NCBI RefSeq assembly: GCF_024346395.1
Contig: NZ_JAGQCW010000005.1
Span: 62,001-126,000 of the forward strand
Direction of reading: 5' to 3'
From: Cyanobium sp. AMD-g
Lineage (GTDB): Bacteria > Cyanobacteriota > Cyanobacteriia > PCC-6307 > Cyanobiaceae
DNA: 64,000 bases
Positions 28,690 through 38,224 of this stretch are shown here, one piece after another; the first letter of the stretch is position 1; each line of letters opens with the position of its first letter. The notes below the pieces were generated by a model. The model was not told the origin of the DNA. It searched no databases and saw only the letters and a list, made by a program, of their open reading frames with translations. Position numbers and translations under genes: made by a program.

Positions 28690-30150
28690 CTAGGTGCCGG
28701 GGCGGCGCTGGGCCTGGGTCGTCTCCTGAATGGCCAGCCGGCGGCTCTCGATGATCTGGCCGATTTCGCGGGCAAAGCTGGGTTGGCGGTCGATCATCTG
28801 ATTGACCACCGCGGCCGAGATGTTCATCACCTCAAGATCGTTGCTGGCCGCGATCGTCACGGTGCTGGGTTCACCGGAAAACAGACTCATCTCTCCGAAG
28901 AATTCGCCGCTTCTGAGCGAGAGTAATTCCTGATCCTCCCCGGCTTCATCCCGTCGTGTCATCAGCGCCTGGCCGGCCACGATGATGTAGAGCTCGTTGC
29001 CCATCTGGCCCTGCCGGATCACCTTCTCACCGGCGGCAAAGTGCTGCAGCGAAATGCCGGAGACGGAGGGGGCCACGCTGTCCTCCTCGCGATTGATGGG
29101 CACATAGGAAGGGATGGCCTGCAGGCTTTCGCTGAACTTCTTGGCGAGACCCTTCTGTTGGCTGGTGGGGCCGTGGAAGTTATAAACCGTGCGGATCGGG
29201 AAGGGAATCGAGAGATTGTTGCGCTTGGCCGCGTACCACACCCGGGTCATGAAACGTTCCCGGATCTGCTCGATGTCGCCGTAGTCGCGGATGAAGAACT
29301 TCACCTCGTAGGACACGGCGAAGTCGGCGTAGGCCAGGGTGAACACATCCGGTTCAGGATCCAGCAGGATGCCCTTGGTCTCCAGGGCGGTGCTCTTGAG
29401 CACCTGCCGGGCCAGGTTGGGCGGATCGTTATAGGAGAAGCCGATCTGGATGCGTTCGGCGTGAATCGGGGTGGGCTTGGTGAAGTTGCGGATCACCTCG
29501 CTGCTGATCAACTTGTGGGGGATCACCACCATTTCCTGCTCCAGGGTCAGCAGCCGCACGGCGCGCCAGTTGATGTCGATCACCTGGCCCACCACGCCGC
29601 CGACCTCCAGCCAGTCGCCCACCGTGAACGGCCGCTCGAACAGCAGCGCGATGCCGGACATGACGCTGCCGAGGGTGTCCTGCAGGGCCAGGCCGATGAC
29701 GATTGAACTCACCCCCAGGGCGGTGACCAGACCGGCCAGATCGGCGTTCCACACCGAGGCCAGCACGAACGCTGTGCCGAGCAGGATCAGGAACAGGCGG
29801 GCCAGATCGATCAGCAGCTTCGGCACCTGCGAGCGCCAGGTGTCGTCTTCGGCCTGCTCGAACAGGATCACGTTGAGCAGGGAGAGGGCGGCGTGGATCA
29901 CGCACACCCAGAACACCGTCTCGATCGTGCGGAACAGGCGGGTGCCGGGGTCGACCTGGAGCACGTGCTGCAGGAACACCATCAGCACCAGCATCGGCAG
30001 CAACACATTGCGCACCAGCCGCACCGTGCTGGCGATCGCCCGTCCGCGCCGTTTGAGCCGGTGGATCACCTCCCCCAGCACGACGATGAGCAGCGGGAAG
30101 CCGACGGCCAGGCCGAGGCCCCATAGCCACAGCGGCACGGCCGTGCTCAT
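28690..30150 (-). CDS. MscS-type channel with C-terminal cNMP-binding-like domain
   Basis: A membrane protein of 486 residues. Several N-terminal hydrophobic helices (about 1-150) lead to the MscS pore and beta domain (TALGVSSIVIGLALQDTLGS; FTVGDWLEVGGVVGQVIDIN). The C-terminal 110 residues form a CAP/cNMP-type domain with RSGEFFGEMSLFSGEPSTV. The usual phosphate-cassette Glu is present, but the expected Arg is Ser429. The family is called bCNG in bacteria. It overlaps the upstream cyclase gene by 4 bases (ATGA), so it is likely its partner. Confidence 0.86.
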   Translation of the reverse strand: MSTAVPLWLWGLGLAVGFPLLIVVLGEVIHRLKRRGRAIASTVRLVRNVLLPMLVLMVFLQHVLQVDPGTRLFRTIETVFWVCVIHAALSLLNVILFEQAEDDTWRSQVPKLLIDLARLFLILLGTAFVLASVWNADLAGLVTALGVSSIVIGLALQDTLGSVMSGIALLFERPFTVGDWLEVGGVVGQVIDINWRAVRLLTLEQEMVVIPHKLISSEVIRNFTKPTPIHAERIQIGFSYNDPPNLARQVLKSTALETKGILLDPEPDVFTLAYADFAVSYEVKFFIRDYGDIEQIRERFMTRVWYAAKRNNLSIPFPIRTVYNFHGPTSQQKGLAKKFSESLQAIPSYVPINREEDSVAPSVSGISLQHFAAGEKVIRQGQMGNELYIIVAGQALMTRRDEAGEDQELLSLRSGEFFGEMSLFSGEPSTVTIAASNDLEVMNISAAVVNQMIDRQPSFAREIGQIIESRRLAIQETTQAQRRPGT

Positions 30151-32336
30151 GGCTTGGCCAGGGCTTCGCCGGCGGCGGGAACGGTGGCGCCGGTGAGCCG
30201 CCAGGCCGGCGGGGACTCCTGGGCCTCGATGGCTGCGGCGGTCCGCTCGAAGGGGTAGAGGTCCTCGAGCCGGTGGTGCACCACCTCGGAAACGTACACG
30301 GCGCCGGCGGGGCAGGCCTGGCTGAGGCTATGGGCCAGCTTCACGGTTTCGCCCCAGACGTCGTAGACAACGCGGCTCTTGCCGACGATGCCGGCGACGA
30401 TGTCGCCGGAGTGGATGCCGATCTGGATGCCGAGCTGGAAACCGCGCTCGAGGTTGAACCGCCGCAGGATGCCGTGCATTTCGATGGCGCAATCGATGGC
30501 CCGCTTGTCATGGTCGAGGTAGGGCACCGAGAGGCCGCAGACCGCCAGGTAGCTGTCGCCGATCGTCTTCACCTTCTCCAGGCCGAAGCGGGCGGCCAGG
30601 TCGTCGAAGGAGGCGACCAGGTCGTTGAGGATGGCCAGCGATTCATGGGCGCTGAGGGAGGAGACCAGCCGGGAAAATCCCTTGAGATCGGCGAACAGCA
30701 CCGCCACGTTGGTGACCTCTTCGGCGATCTGGGTTTCGCCCCGCTGCAGCCGCCTGGCGATGGCGGAGGGAAAGACGCTGAACAGCAGGCGCTCGTTCTC
30801 CTGGTTGGTCTGGTCGACCAGGGCCGTCTGGGTCTGGAGGCTGCGCACCATGGCATTGAAGGACTGGGCCAGCTCACCGAACTCATCGGTGGCGTTGAGA
30901 TCGGGGATGCTGGCCAGTTCCCCGGAGCTGACTTTGCGGGCACTGTCGATCAGTTGCTGGACGGGCTTGACGAACAGATGGGCCAGGGCCATGGCCAGCA
31001 GCGTGACGACAAGGATCAGCAGGGTGGCCGTGATCAGGATCTGGCGTTGGAAGGCATGGATCGGGGCGTAGGCCTCGGCCAGGTCCATCTGGGAAAGGAT
31101 CACCCAGTGGAGCCCGTCGATCTGCAGCGGTGCATAGGAACTGAGCACCGGGACACCGCGGTAGTCGACCACGCGCAAGGTGCCGGATCCCCCGGCGATG
31201 GCCTTGGTCACCGCCGGCGTCGCCACCGGTTGCTGCAGGATCGTCGTGTCGTACTGGCTGAGGCGTTCGATGGCGTCTTTCTTGAAGCCGCGCGATTCCA
31301 GCTGGGCCAGATAGGCCTTGGGATCCTCGAGGAAAAACCGCGAGGCCGAGCGCATCAGGGTGTCGTTGCCCACCAAGATGGTTTCACCTGACTGGCCCAG
31401 GCCATCCTGCTTCCAGTCCTGGTTGCCGGTCATGACGTTGTTGATCTCGTTGACGGGCATCTGAAAGGCCAGGACACCCACCAGCTTCGGCCCGTCGTAG
31501 ATGGGCGCGGCGATGAAGGCGGCGGGCGTGCCGTAGGAGGGGGCGTAGGCGGCAAAGTCGACCAGCTGGGTGAATCCCTTTTCCTTCGAGGCGACCACCT
31601 CGCGCACCAGCTGGGCCAGATTGCTGTCCTTGTAGGGGCCGTTCTCCAGGTTGGTGGCGTAGTCCGTCTCCTTGAACACGGTGTAGACAATCTGTCCCTT
31701 GGGGTTGATCAGGAACATGTCGTAGTAGCCGAATCTGGAAACGATGTTTCGAAAGATCGGATGGTAGCGGCCGTGAACCTTGGAGTAGGTGCTGCCATCT
31801 TTGGCGGCTACAAGTTGTTGCTTTTTGCCGACCGGATTGGGGTTGGCGGCGATGTAGTTGTATTGGAGATGGCGGGTGGCCGGATCGCTGGCCAGGTAGG
31901 CGGGCAGGTTGGGTGTGCCGGCGTGGTACTTGTCGAGCCGGGGCAGGAATTCCCGGCGGTAATAGCCTTCAAGCGTCTGGGTTGCCGCGGCCGGCTGGGG
32001 TGTCTTCTCCAGCTGCTGGAAAGCGGCATCAAACTCTTCAATCGCCGCAACGATGGAGAGATCCTCGCTGAGGGTCTGGGTGTGGTTCTGGATGTTTCTG
32101 AAGTAGGATTCGATCTGATAAGCCTTGGAAGCGCGAACGCTGATGAGCTGATTGAAAACCCGGTTGGTGAGATTGATCTGGCCGCTGCGGTAGCCCAGTG
32201 CTGCGGTGAAAAGTGTGGAAAAGCCACTCACCAGCAGAAGCATCAGAATCAGCTTGGATTTGATGCTGAGCTGATTGACTGAATCTCTGGAGAGACGACG
32301 GATCCACACCAGAGATTGATCCGCCGATAAACGCAT
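30147..32336 (-). CDS. Membrane-bound class III nucleotide cyclase-like protein
   Basis: A protein of 729 residues: TM1 at about 27-48, a large periplasmic Cache-type sensor, TM2 near 430-455, a HAMP segment (ARKVSSGELASIPDLNATDE), then a class III cyclase domain from about 545. Metal Asp residues are in LFADLKGFSRL and KTIGDSYLAV; the Lys before the latter and YDVWG fit adenylate specificity. In the catalytic helix, normally VN-x-A-x-R, the sequence is VKLAHS: Lys666 and Ser670 replace Asn and Arg. Activity is therefore doubtful. It is followed by the cNMP-type channel with a 4-base overlap. Confidence 0.85.
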   Translation of the reverse strand: MRLSADQSLVWIRRLSRDSVNQLSIKSKLILMLLLVSGFSTLFTAALGYRSGQINLTNRVFNQLISVRASKAYQIESYFRNIQNHTQTLSEDLSIVAAIEEFDAAFQQLEKTPQPAAATQTLEGYYRREFLPRLDKYHAGTPNLPAYLASDPATRHLQYNYIAANPNPVGKKQQLVAAKDGSTYSKVHGRYHPIFRNIVSRFGYYDMFLINPKGQIVYTVFKETDYATNLENGPYKDSNLAQLVREVVASKEKGFTQLVDFAAYAPSYGTPAAFIAAPIYDGPKLVGVLAFQMPVNEINNVMTGNQDWKQDGLGQSGETILVGNDTLMRSASRFFLEDPKAYLAQLESRGFKKDAIERLSQYDTTILQQPVATPAVTKAIAGGSGTLRVVDYRGVPVLSSYAPLQIDGLHWVILSQMDLAEAYAPIHAFQRQILITATLLILVVTLLAMALAHLFVKPVQQLIDSARKVSSGELASIPDLNATDEFGELAQSFNAMVRSLQTQTALVDQTNQENERLLFSVFPSAIARRLQRGETQIAEEVTNVAVLFADLKGFSRLVSSLSAHESLAILNDLVASFDDLAARFGLEKVKTIGDSYLAVCGLSVPYLDHDKRAIDCAIEMHGILRRFNLERGFQLGIQIGIHSGDIVAGIVGKSRVVYDVWGETVKLAHSLSQACPAGAVYVSEVVHHRLEDLYPFERTAAAIEAQESPPAWRLTGATVPAAGEALAKP

Positions 32337-32385
32337 GGGTCACTCTAGTTGGCCGATTCGATTGATTTGTAGTCATTGCCACGCT

Positions 32386-33939
32386 TCAGGGCGCCACGCG
32401 CCGGAAGTCGTAGCCCAGGTAATCGAAGCCGCTCACCCGGCCGGCGCCATCGCTGGCGAACGGCACCGGCACCGGGGCGGAGAGCACCCCGGGCCAGAGC
32501 AGATGGAACGTCTCGCCGTTCCAGGGGGTCAGCGGAGCCCGGTAGCGGGCCGGACCGGCCAGCACCTCCAGGGAGCCGTTGCGCTCGGCCACCGTCCAGG
32601 TGCCCCACAGATCGTTGACGTAGGTGCCGGTGTAGGCCGCCAGGGGCCGGGCCGGCGGCTTCGCATCGGCGGGCCTGGGCTCGGCGGCCAGCAGCAGGCC
32701 CTCCAGTTGCTGCGCCTGGGCTCGGATCCCGGGTTGCAGGTCGGCCTCGCCGGGGCGGCCGAAGGCCTGCTGCAGCAGGGCCGCCCGCAGCGCCTCCGGC
32801 AGGGCCGTGAGGTTGCGGTTGGCCAGGATCGCCACGGCGAAGCGCTTCTGGGGCACCACCAGCAGCAGGGTGCGCACGCCATCGAGGGCGCCGCCCTTCT
32901 CCAGCACCTTGAGGCCGTTGTAGTGGTACACCCCCCAGCCGGGGGAATAGTCGAAGCCGGAGTCGGCATCGATGGGGGGGAACTCGGCGAAGCCCGGCTC
33001 CTCGGCGATCACGGGCTCGAACATCGCTTTGACGGCCGCTTCCGAGAGCACGCGCCGACCATCGATCTCGCCGCCGCGGGCGAGCAGGGTGAGGAAGCGG
33101 CCCAGGTCGCTGGCGCTGCTGGCGAAGCCGCCGGCGGCGATGAACAGGGCGCTGAGGTTGGGGGGCACCACCTGCAGGCGATCCCCCACCAGGGCATGGG
33201 AGCGGCTGACGTCGGCGAGCGCCCCGGGGCCGCTGCCGTCGCCGATCAGGGTGCTGGCCACGCCCGTGCGCTCCATGGCCAGGGGCTCGAAGAGCAGGGA
33301 GCGGGTGAGTTCGGGGAAGGGCTGGCCGCCGGCCTTGGCCGCCAGCTCCCCGGCGAGGAAAAAGCCGATGTTGGAGTAGGCGGGACGGTCGCGGAAGGAG
33401 GTGGCGGGCGCCACGTAGCGGATCCGGCGCAGCACGTCGGCGTCGCCGTAGCCGAGGTGATCGAACAGATCACCGAAGAAGGCGGGGAAGCCGGCGCGGT
33501 GCGTGAGCAGATCCCGGGCGTTCACCCACCGGCCGGCGTAGGCGTCATGGAGGCGAAAGTCCGGCAGCAGCGACACCATCGGCTGCTCCCAGCCCAGCTT
33601 CCTGCGATCCACCAGGGCGGCCACCGTGGCGGCGGTGAAGGTCTTCGAGACGCTGGCCAGCTGAAACACCGTGTCGGCGGTGGTGGGGGCGCCGCTGGCC
33701 AGATCGCGCACCCCGAAGCCCTCCACCAGCGTCAGCCGGCCGTCCTGCACCAGGGCGATGGCGGCTCCGGGCACGGCGTAGGTCGCCAGGGCCCAGCGGC
33801 TGATCCGGCGGGCCGCGGCCGCATCCACCCCCGTGCCGGGGGCGAAGCCGGGCAGGCCGTCGACGGCGACGGCCGGGGGCAGGGGAGCGGCCAGGGAAAG
33901 GGCCAGCAGGAACACCCGCACCCCAGGGAGACGCTTCAT
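32386..33939 (-). CDS. Serine hydrolase, beta-lactamase class C family
   Basis: An exported protein of 517 residues (signal MKRLPGVRVFLLALSLAAPL). It has the penicillin-recognising fold with SxxK in LASVSKTFTAAT (about 94-105) and YxN in RPAYSNIGFF, followed by a KGG-type third motif (EKGGALDGV). A C-terminal lipocalin-like beta domain is suggested by AYTGTYVNDLWGTW. The start is the ATG at 33939, which overlaps the RND stop by 4 bases; the longer frame to 35541 is a shadow of the RND gene. Substrate unknown; not necessarily a resistance enzyme. Confidence 0.85.
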   Translation of the reverse strand: MKRLPGVRVFLLALSLAAPLPPAVAVDGLPGFAPGTGVDAAAARRISRWALATYAVPGAAIALVQDGRLTLVEGFGVRDLASGAPTTADTVFQLASVSKTFTAATVAALVDRRKLGWEQPMVSLLPDFRLHDAYAGRWVNARDLLTHRAGFPAFFGDLFDHLGYGDADVLRRIRYVAPATSFRDRPAYSNIGFFLAGELAAKAGGQPFPELTRSLLFEPLAMERTGVASTLIGDGSGPGALADVSRSHALVGDRLQVVPPNLSALFIAAGGFASSASDLGRFLTLLARGGEIDGRRVLSEAAVKAMFEPVIAEEPGFAEFPPIDADSGFDYSPGWGVYHYNGLKVLEKGGALDGVRTLLLVVPQKRFAVAILANRNLTALPEALRAALLQQAFGRPGEADLQPGIRAQAQQLEGLLLAAEPRPADAKPPARPLAAYTGTYVNDLWGTWTVAERNGSLEVLAGPARYRAPLTPWNGETFHLLWPGVLSAPVPVPFASDGAGRVSGFDYLGYDFRRVAP

Positions 33940-36900
33940 GCCGCAGGACTCGGACGCTGATGCAGGGAAGTCTGGCCAGCCGCGGGCCTGGCGGCCCGGG
34001 CCAGCAGGCCGTGGGCGGCCGGCACGTAGTAGAGAGCCAGCCCCGTGGCCCCCACCAGGCCGCCGGACACCGCGATCGCCAGCGGCGGCCAGAAGCCGGA
34101 GGGATCGAGCATCAGGGGCAGGAAGCCGACCACGGTGGTGATCGTGGTGGCCAGCACATGGCGGGTGGCGTGCCGCACCACCGTGGCGGTGGCGGCCGGA
34201 TCGCCGCTGCGGGCCAGGGGATCGGTGCGGATGGCGGTGAGCACCACGATCGAGTCGTTCACCGCCAGGCCGATCAGCCCGAGGGTGCCGAGGATGGCGG
34301 TGAAGCCGAAGGGCGATCCGCTGACCCTCAGGGCCAGGGCCGCCAGCCCCACTGACAGCAGCGCCACCGAGGCGATCAGGGCGGCCATCCGGAAGGAACG
34401 GAAGGACAGCACCAGGGTGGCGGTCATCAGGATGGCCAGCACGCCGACGGTGGAGAGCAGGTTGGCGACCGCCTCGCCGCGGGCATCGGCCTCGCCGCCA
34501 TAGGCCAGGTTCACGCCGGCCGGCAGCTGCCAGCCCTCCCGCTCGAGCTGGCGGCGGAAGTCCCGCAGCACGGACTCCGGCAGTGCCCCCGCCGTCAGGA
34601 AGGCCTGCACCGTGTTGACCCGCTGCCCGTCGCGCCGTTCGATCGCGGCCAGCTCCGGCTCCAGCCGCAGCCCGGCCAGGGCCCCGAGGGGAATCGGTGC
34701 CTCGCTGCCGGGCGCCAACAGATCCAGGGAGGCCACCTGCTGGAGATCGCTGCGCTGGGCCTCGGCCACCTGCACCCGCACCGGCACGGTGGTGACCCCC
34801 TCCAGAATCGAGCCGCCGACGGTTCCCTCGAGGCCGCCCTGGAGCTGGCGGGCGATGGCGCGGTTGTCGAGGCCGCTGCGGCGGGCCTGCTCCTCGTCCA
34901 CCGCCAGGGCCAGACGGGGCACGGCCTCGCTGAGGCTGGCGGCGGTGTGGGTCACAGGCTCCAACTGGGCCAGGTGGCGGCGCAGCTCGTCGCCGCTGCG
35001 GCGCAGCTGCTCCAGATCGGCCCCCTCCAGCCGCAGTTCGATCGGCGCCTCGAAGGGGGGCCCCTGCTCCAGCTGCTTCACCAGGATCTGGGCTTCTGGG
35101 AACTCCTGATCCAGCGCCTGCTGGAGGGAGCGGATCGTGGCCCGCACCCCCTCCGCCCCCCGCAGCTGCACCAGGCCCTGGGCGTAGTGGGGGGCGTTCT
35201 CCTCGGAGGCGATCACGTTGTAGAAGAAGGCCGGGGCGCTCTCGCCGAGGAACCAGTGCACGTCGTCGACGTGGGGGTCCTGTTGGATCCGCTGCCGCAC
35301 CGCCATCGCCAGGGCCTCGGTGCGCCCCAGGGCGCTCTGCTGGGGCAACCGCAGCTCGATCTGGAACTGGTCGCGGTTGGTGGGCGGGAAGAACTGCTGC
35401 TTGAGGCTGCCGAAGGCCACAAACCCCAGCAGCGGCAGCAGCAGCGACAGGGCCACCCCCTTCCCGGGATGGCGCAGGGTCTGGAGCAGGGAGCGGCGGT
35501 AGGGGCGGTCGAGGAGGGCCGGGGTGATCCCCCGCTCCCACCAGCGCACGCCCGGCCCCAGGGGCTGCCAGCGCTGCAGCCGGGCCGTGAGGGCCGGGAT
35601 CACCGTGAGGGAGAGGAACAGGGAGCTGGCCAGGGCCAGGATCACGGTGAGCCCGATGGTGCCGATGAATTCCCCGGTGGCCCCCGGCGACGTGGCGATC
35701 GGCACGAAGGCCAGCACGGTGGTGAGGGTGGAGGCCAGCAGCGGCACCAGCAGGTACCGCACCGAACGGCGCACTGCCTCGCCGGCGCTGTCGCCGCAGC
35801 GCAGCCGCTGCTGCACCTCATCGACCACCACGATGGCGTTGTCGATCAGCAGCCCCAGGGCGATCACCAGGCCGGTGGCCGACATCTGGTGCAGGGGCAC
35901 CTCCAGCACCCGCATCCAGCCGAACACCATCAGGGCCGACAGGGGCAGGGCCACCCCCACCACCAGGGCGGCCCGGCCGCCGAGCATCAGCACCGACACG
36001 GCCACCACCAGCAGCGAGCCGGTGATCAGGTTGCCGATCACGCCGTCGAGGCGCTCCTGGACGTAGCGGCTCTGGTCGAGCACGGTGTGCAGCCCCAGGC
36101 CCTCGGGCAGGGTGGCGCGCACCGCGTCGAGCTGGGTGCGGGCCTGGCGGGCCCAGAGGTCGACCCGGGAGCCGGCGGCCACCGTGGCCGACACCACCAC
36201 GGCCGGTCGGCCCCGCACCAGGGCCAGGCGGGCGGCGGGTTGGCGCACCCCGCGGCTGACGCTGGCCACCTGCCCCAGGCGGGCGCCGGCCCCATCGGCG
36301 CCGGTCTGCAGGGGGATGGCGCGGATGCGCTCCAGGGAGTCGAGGGCGCCATCCACCTCCAGCAGCATCTCGCTGCGGGGGCCCCGCACCTGGCCGGCGG
36401 CCTCCTTGGCGTCGCTGGCGGCGATCCGTTCGGAGAGGCCCGCTGGGGTGAGGCCGAGCCGGGCCAGCTCCCGGGCGCCGATCTCCACCCGGATCTCCTC
36501 CTCGGGTTCGCCGCTGAGTTCCACCCGGTCGGTGCCGGGGAGGGCCCGCAGCCGGCTGGCCAGGTCGTCGGCCAGCCGGGTCAGCAGGCCCAGGTTGGCG
36601 GGGGTGTCGAGCTCCCAGGTGAGGCCGACGATCAGGGCGCTGGCGCCGATGTTGCCGTCGCGGAATTCCGGGTCCGTGGCCTCCGGTGGCAGCTCGGGGG
36701 TGGCGTCGTCGATCTTGCTGCGCACCTTGCCCCACACCGGCGCCACCTGGCGGATCGACTCCTTGAGGCTCACGGCGATCACCGAGGTGCCGGTGGAGGA
36801 GGTGGAGTCGAGGTGGTCCACCTCCTCCAGCTCGAGCAGGGCCTCCTCGAGGGGTTCGGTGACGAGGGATTCGACCCGCTCCGGCGTGGCGCCCGGCAGG

Positions 36901-37043
36901 GCGGTGACCACCAGGGCGTTGCGCTGGGTGATCAGGGGGTCCTCCAGCCGCGGCAGGGTGACCAGGGCCGACAGCCCCCAGACCACCACCAGCAGCAGGG
37001 TGAGCAGCTGCAGCTGGCGGTTGCGATGGAAGACATCGAACAT
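33936..37043 (-). CDS. RND efflux transporter permease
   Basis: An inner-membrane proton-driven exporter of the HAE/AcrB superfamily, with 1035 residues. TM1 is at residues 15-30; two large periplasmic loops lie between TM1-2 and TM7-8. The TM4 motif reads GLLIDNAIVVVDEV, so the first of the usual Asp pair is kept and the second is Asn. In TM10 the family Lys is absent (LAVNDSIVVL). These residues vary between RND subfamilies, so the proton route may differ from AcrB. It is coupled to the adaptor (1-base overlap) and the hydrolase (4-base overlap). Confidence 0.92.
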   Translation of the reverse strand: MFDVFHRNRQLQLLTLLLVVVWGLSALVTLPRLEDPLITQRNALVVTALPGATPERVESLVTEPLEEALLELEEVDHLDSTSSTGTSVIAVSLKESIRQVAPVWGKVRSKIDDATPELPPEATDPEFRDGNIGASALIVGLTWELDTPANLGLLTRLADDLASRLRALPGTDRVELSGEPEEEIRVEIGARELARLGLTPAGLSERIAASDAKEAAGQVRGPRSEMLLEVDGALDSLERIRAIPLQTGADGAGARLGQVASVSRGVRQPAARLALVRGRPAVVVSATVAAGSRVDLWARQARTQLDAVRATLPEGLGLHTVLDQSRYVQERLDGVIGNLITGSLLVVAVSVLMLGGRAALVVGVALPLSALMVFGWMRVLEVPLHQMSATGLVIALGLLIDNAIVVVDEVQQRLRCGDSAGEAVRRSVRYLLVPLLASTLTTVLAFVPIATSPGATGEFIGTIGLTVILALASSLFLSLTVIPALTARLQRWQPLGPGVRWWERGITPALLDRPYRRSLLQTLRHPGKGVALSLLLPLLGFVAFGSLKQQFFPPTNRDQFQIELRLPQQSALGRTEALAMAVRQRIQQDPHVDDVHWFLGESAPAFFYNVIASEENAPHYAQGLVQLRGAEGVRATIRSLQQALDQEFPEAQILVKQLEQGPPFEAPIELRLEGADLEQLRRSGDELRRHLAQLEPVTHTAASLSEAVPRLALAVDEEQARRSGLDNRAIARQLQGGLEGTVGGSILEGVTTVPVRVQVAEAQRSDLQQVASLDLLAPGSEAPIPLGALAGLRLEPELAAIERRDGQRVNTVQAFLTAGALPESVLRDFRRQLEREGWQLPAGVNLAYGGEADARGEAVANLLSTVGVLAILMTATLVLSFRSFRMAALIASVALLSVGLAALALRVSGSPFGFTAILGTLGLIGLAVNDSIVVLTAIRTDPLARSGDPAATATVVRHATRHVLATTITTVVGFLPLMLDPSGFWPPLAIAVSGGLVGATGLALYYVPAAHGLLARAARPAAGQTSLHQRPSPAA

Positions 37044-38224
37044 CAGGGCGCCTCCGTGACCCGGACCCCGGGCACGACCCGGTGGGTGCCGGCGGCGATC
37101 ACCTGGTCGCCGGGGCGCAGGGTGCCGCGGACGAGGGAGCGGTCGCCCTCGGTGTGCAGGGGGTCCACCAGGCGCCGGACCACCTGGCGGCCCTGCTCCG
37201 GCGAGGGGCCGGCGGGGCCCAGCACGTACACCGACCAGAGGCCCCGTTCGGCGGCCACCAGGGCGGTGGTGGGCAGCCAGAAGCCGGCGCCCGTCTCGCT
37301 GTGCCGCAGGCTGAGGCGGGCCGTGGCCCCCACCGGCAGATCCTCGGCCGGCAGCCTCAGCACCACCGTGGCGGTGCGGCTGCCGGCATCGAGCTCCGGC
37401 AGCAGGGCGCTGACGCTGGCCCGCAGGCGCCGATCCCCCACCCGCACCGGGTGGCGCTGCCCCGGCCGCAGGTCCCGGGCGGCGTCGGGGGGCACCCCCA
37501 CCCGCACCTCCAAAGGGGCCGCCTCCACCAGGGTGATCAGCGCCTGGCCGCCGCTCACCACCACGCCCTCATCGAGCCGCCGCCGGCTCACCGTGCCGGT
37601 GAAGGGGGCCACCAGCACGCTGCGGGCCAGGTCGACATCGATCTGGCGCAGGCGGGCCTCGGCGTCGTCCACCTGGGCTTCGGCCTGGACGAGCCGGCTG
37701 CGCAGGGCGGCGCTGCCATGGATCTGCTGGTCGAGGTCCTCGCGGGAGATCGCCCCCTGGGCATGGAGCCGCCGGCGGCGGTCGCGCTGCAGTTCGGCCA
37801 GGATCAGTTGCTGACGCACCTCCTCCACGGCGGCCACCGCCACATCCCGCTGGGCCAGCGACTGCTGGCGCTGGGCCCGGAGCCGGCGGCGGTCGAGGTG
37901 GGCCAGGGGCTGGCCGGCCACCACCCGGTCCCCCTCCTCCACCAGCACCCGCTCCAGGGTGCCTGGCAGCTCGAAGCCGAGGCTGCTGCTGCGGCCGGCC
38001 ACCACCTCGCCGGTGTAGTCGCGGCTGGTGAGGAACCGGCTCACCGGCTGGGCGGTCACCACCGCCACCGGCAGGGGGCGCTGGACCTGGGGGCGGGGCT
38101 GCCGGGACACCGCCACGGCAATCGCGAGGCCGGCGGCGGCCGCGGCGATCGCGATCGGTGGCCCCCAGCGGGTCCGTCGCAGGGCGCTCAGCAGCGCTGG
38201 GGGCGTCGCGGTGGCGGAATCCAT
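37043..38224 (-). CDS. RND efflux periplasmic adaptor (membrane fusion protein)
   Basis: A protein of 393 residues that would bridge the permease to an outer-membrane channel. An N-terminal anchor helix at about 20-40 (IAIAAAAAGLAIAVAVS) is followed by the lipoyl half-motifs (GEVVAGRSSSLGFELPGTLE; LVAPFTGTVSRRRLDEGVVV), an alpha-hairpin at about 110-175, and beta-barrel and membrane-proximal domains. It is the first gene of the operon and is divergent from padR. No outer-membrane partner is encoded beside it. Confidence 0.92.
   Translation of the reverse strand: MDSATATPPALLSALRRTRWGPPIAIAAAAAGLAIAVAVSRQPRPQVQRPLPVAVVTAQPVSRFLTSRDYTGEVVAGRSSSLGFELPGTLERVLVEEGDRVVAGQPLAHLDRRRLRAQRQQSLAQRDVAVAAVEEVRQQLILAELQRDRRRRLHAQGAISREDLDQQIHGSAALRSRLVQAEAQVDDAEARLRQIDVDLARSVLVAPFTGTVSRRRLDEGVVVSGGQALITLVEAAPLEVRVGVPPDAARDLRPGQRHPVRVGDRRLRASVSALLPELDAGSRTATVVLRLPAEDLPVGATARLSLRHSETGAGFWLPTTALVAAERGLWSVYVLGPAGPSPEQGRQVVRRLVDPLHTEGDRSLVRGTLRPGDQVIAAGTHRVVPGVRVTEAP

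Noticed and set aside
32386..35541. A single 1051-residue protein with the hydrolase at its C-terminus
   Set aside because: The first half is an out-of-frame reading of the RND gene. The hydrolase has its own signal peptide and an ATG that overlaps the RND stop.
34947..37814. A 955-codon plus-strand open frame opposite the RND pump
   Set aside because: Antisense shadow of the permease and adaptor; low-complexity His/Gln/Gly composition.
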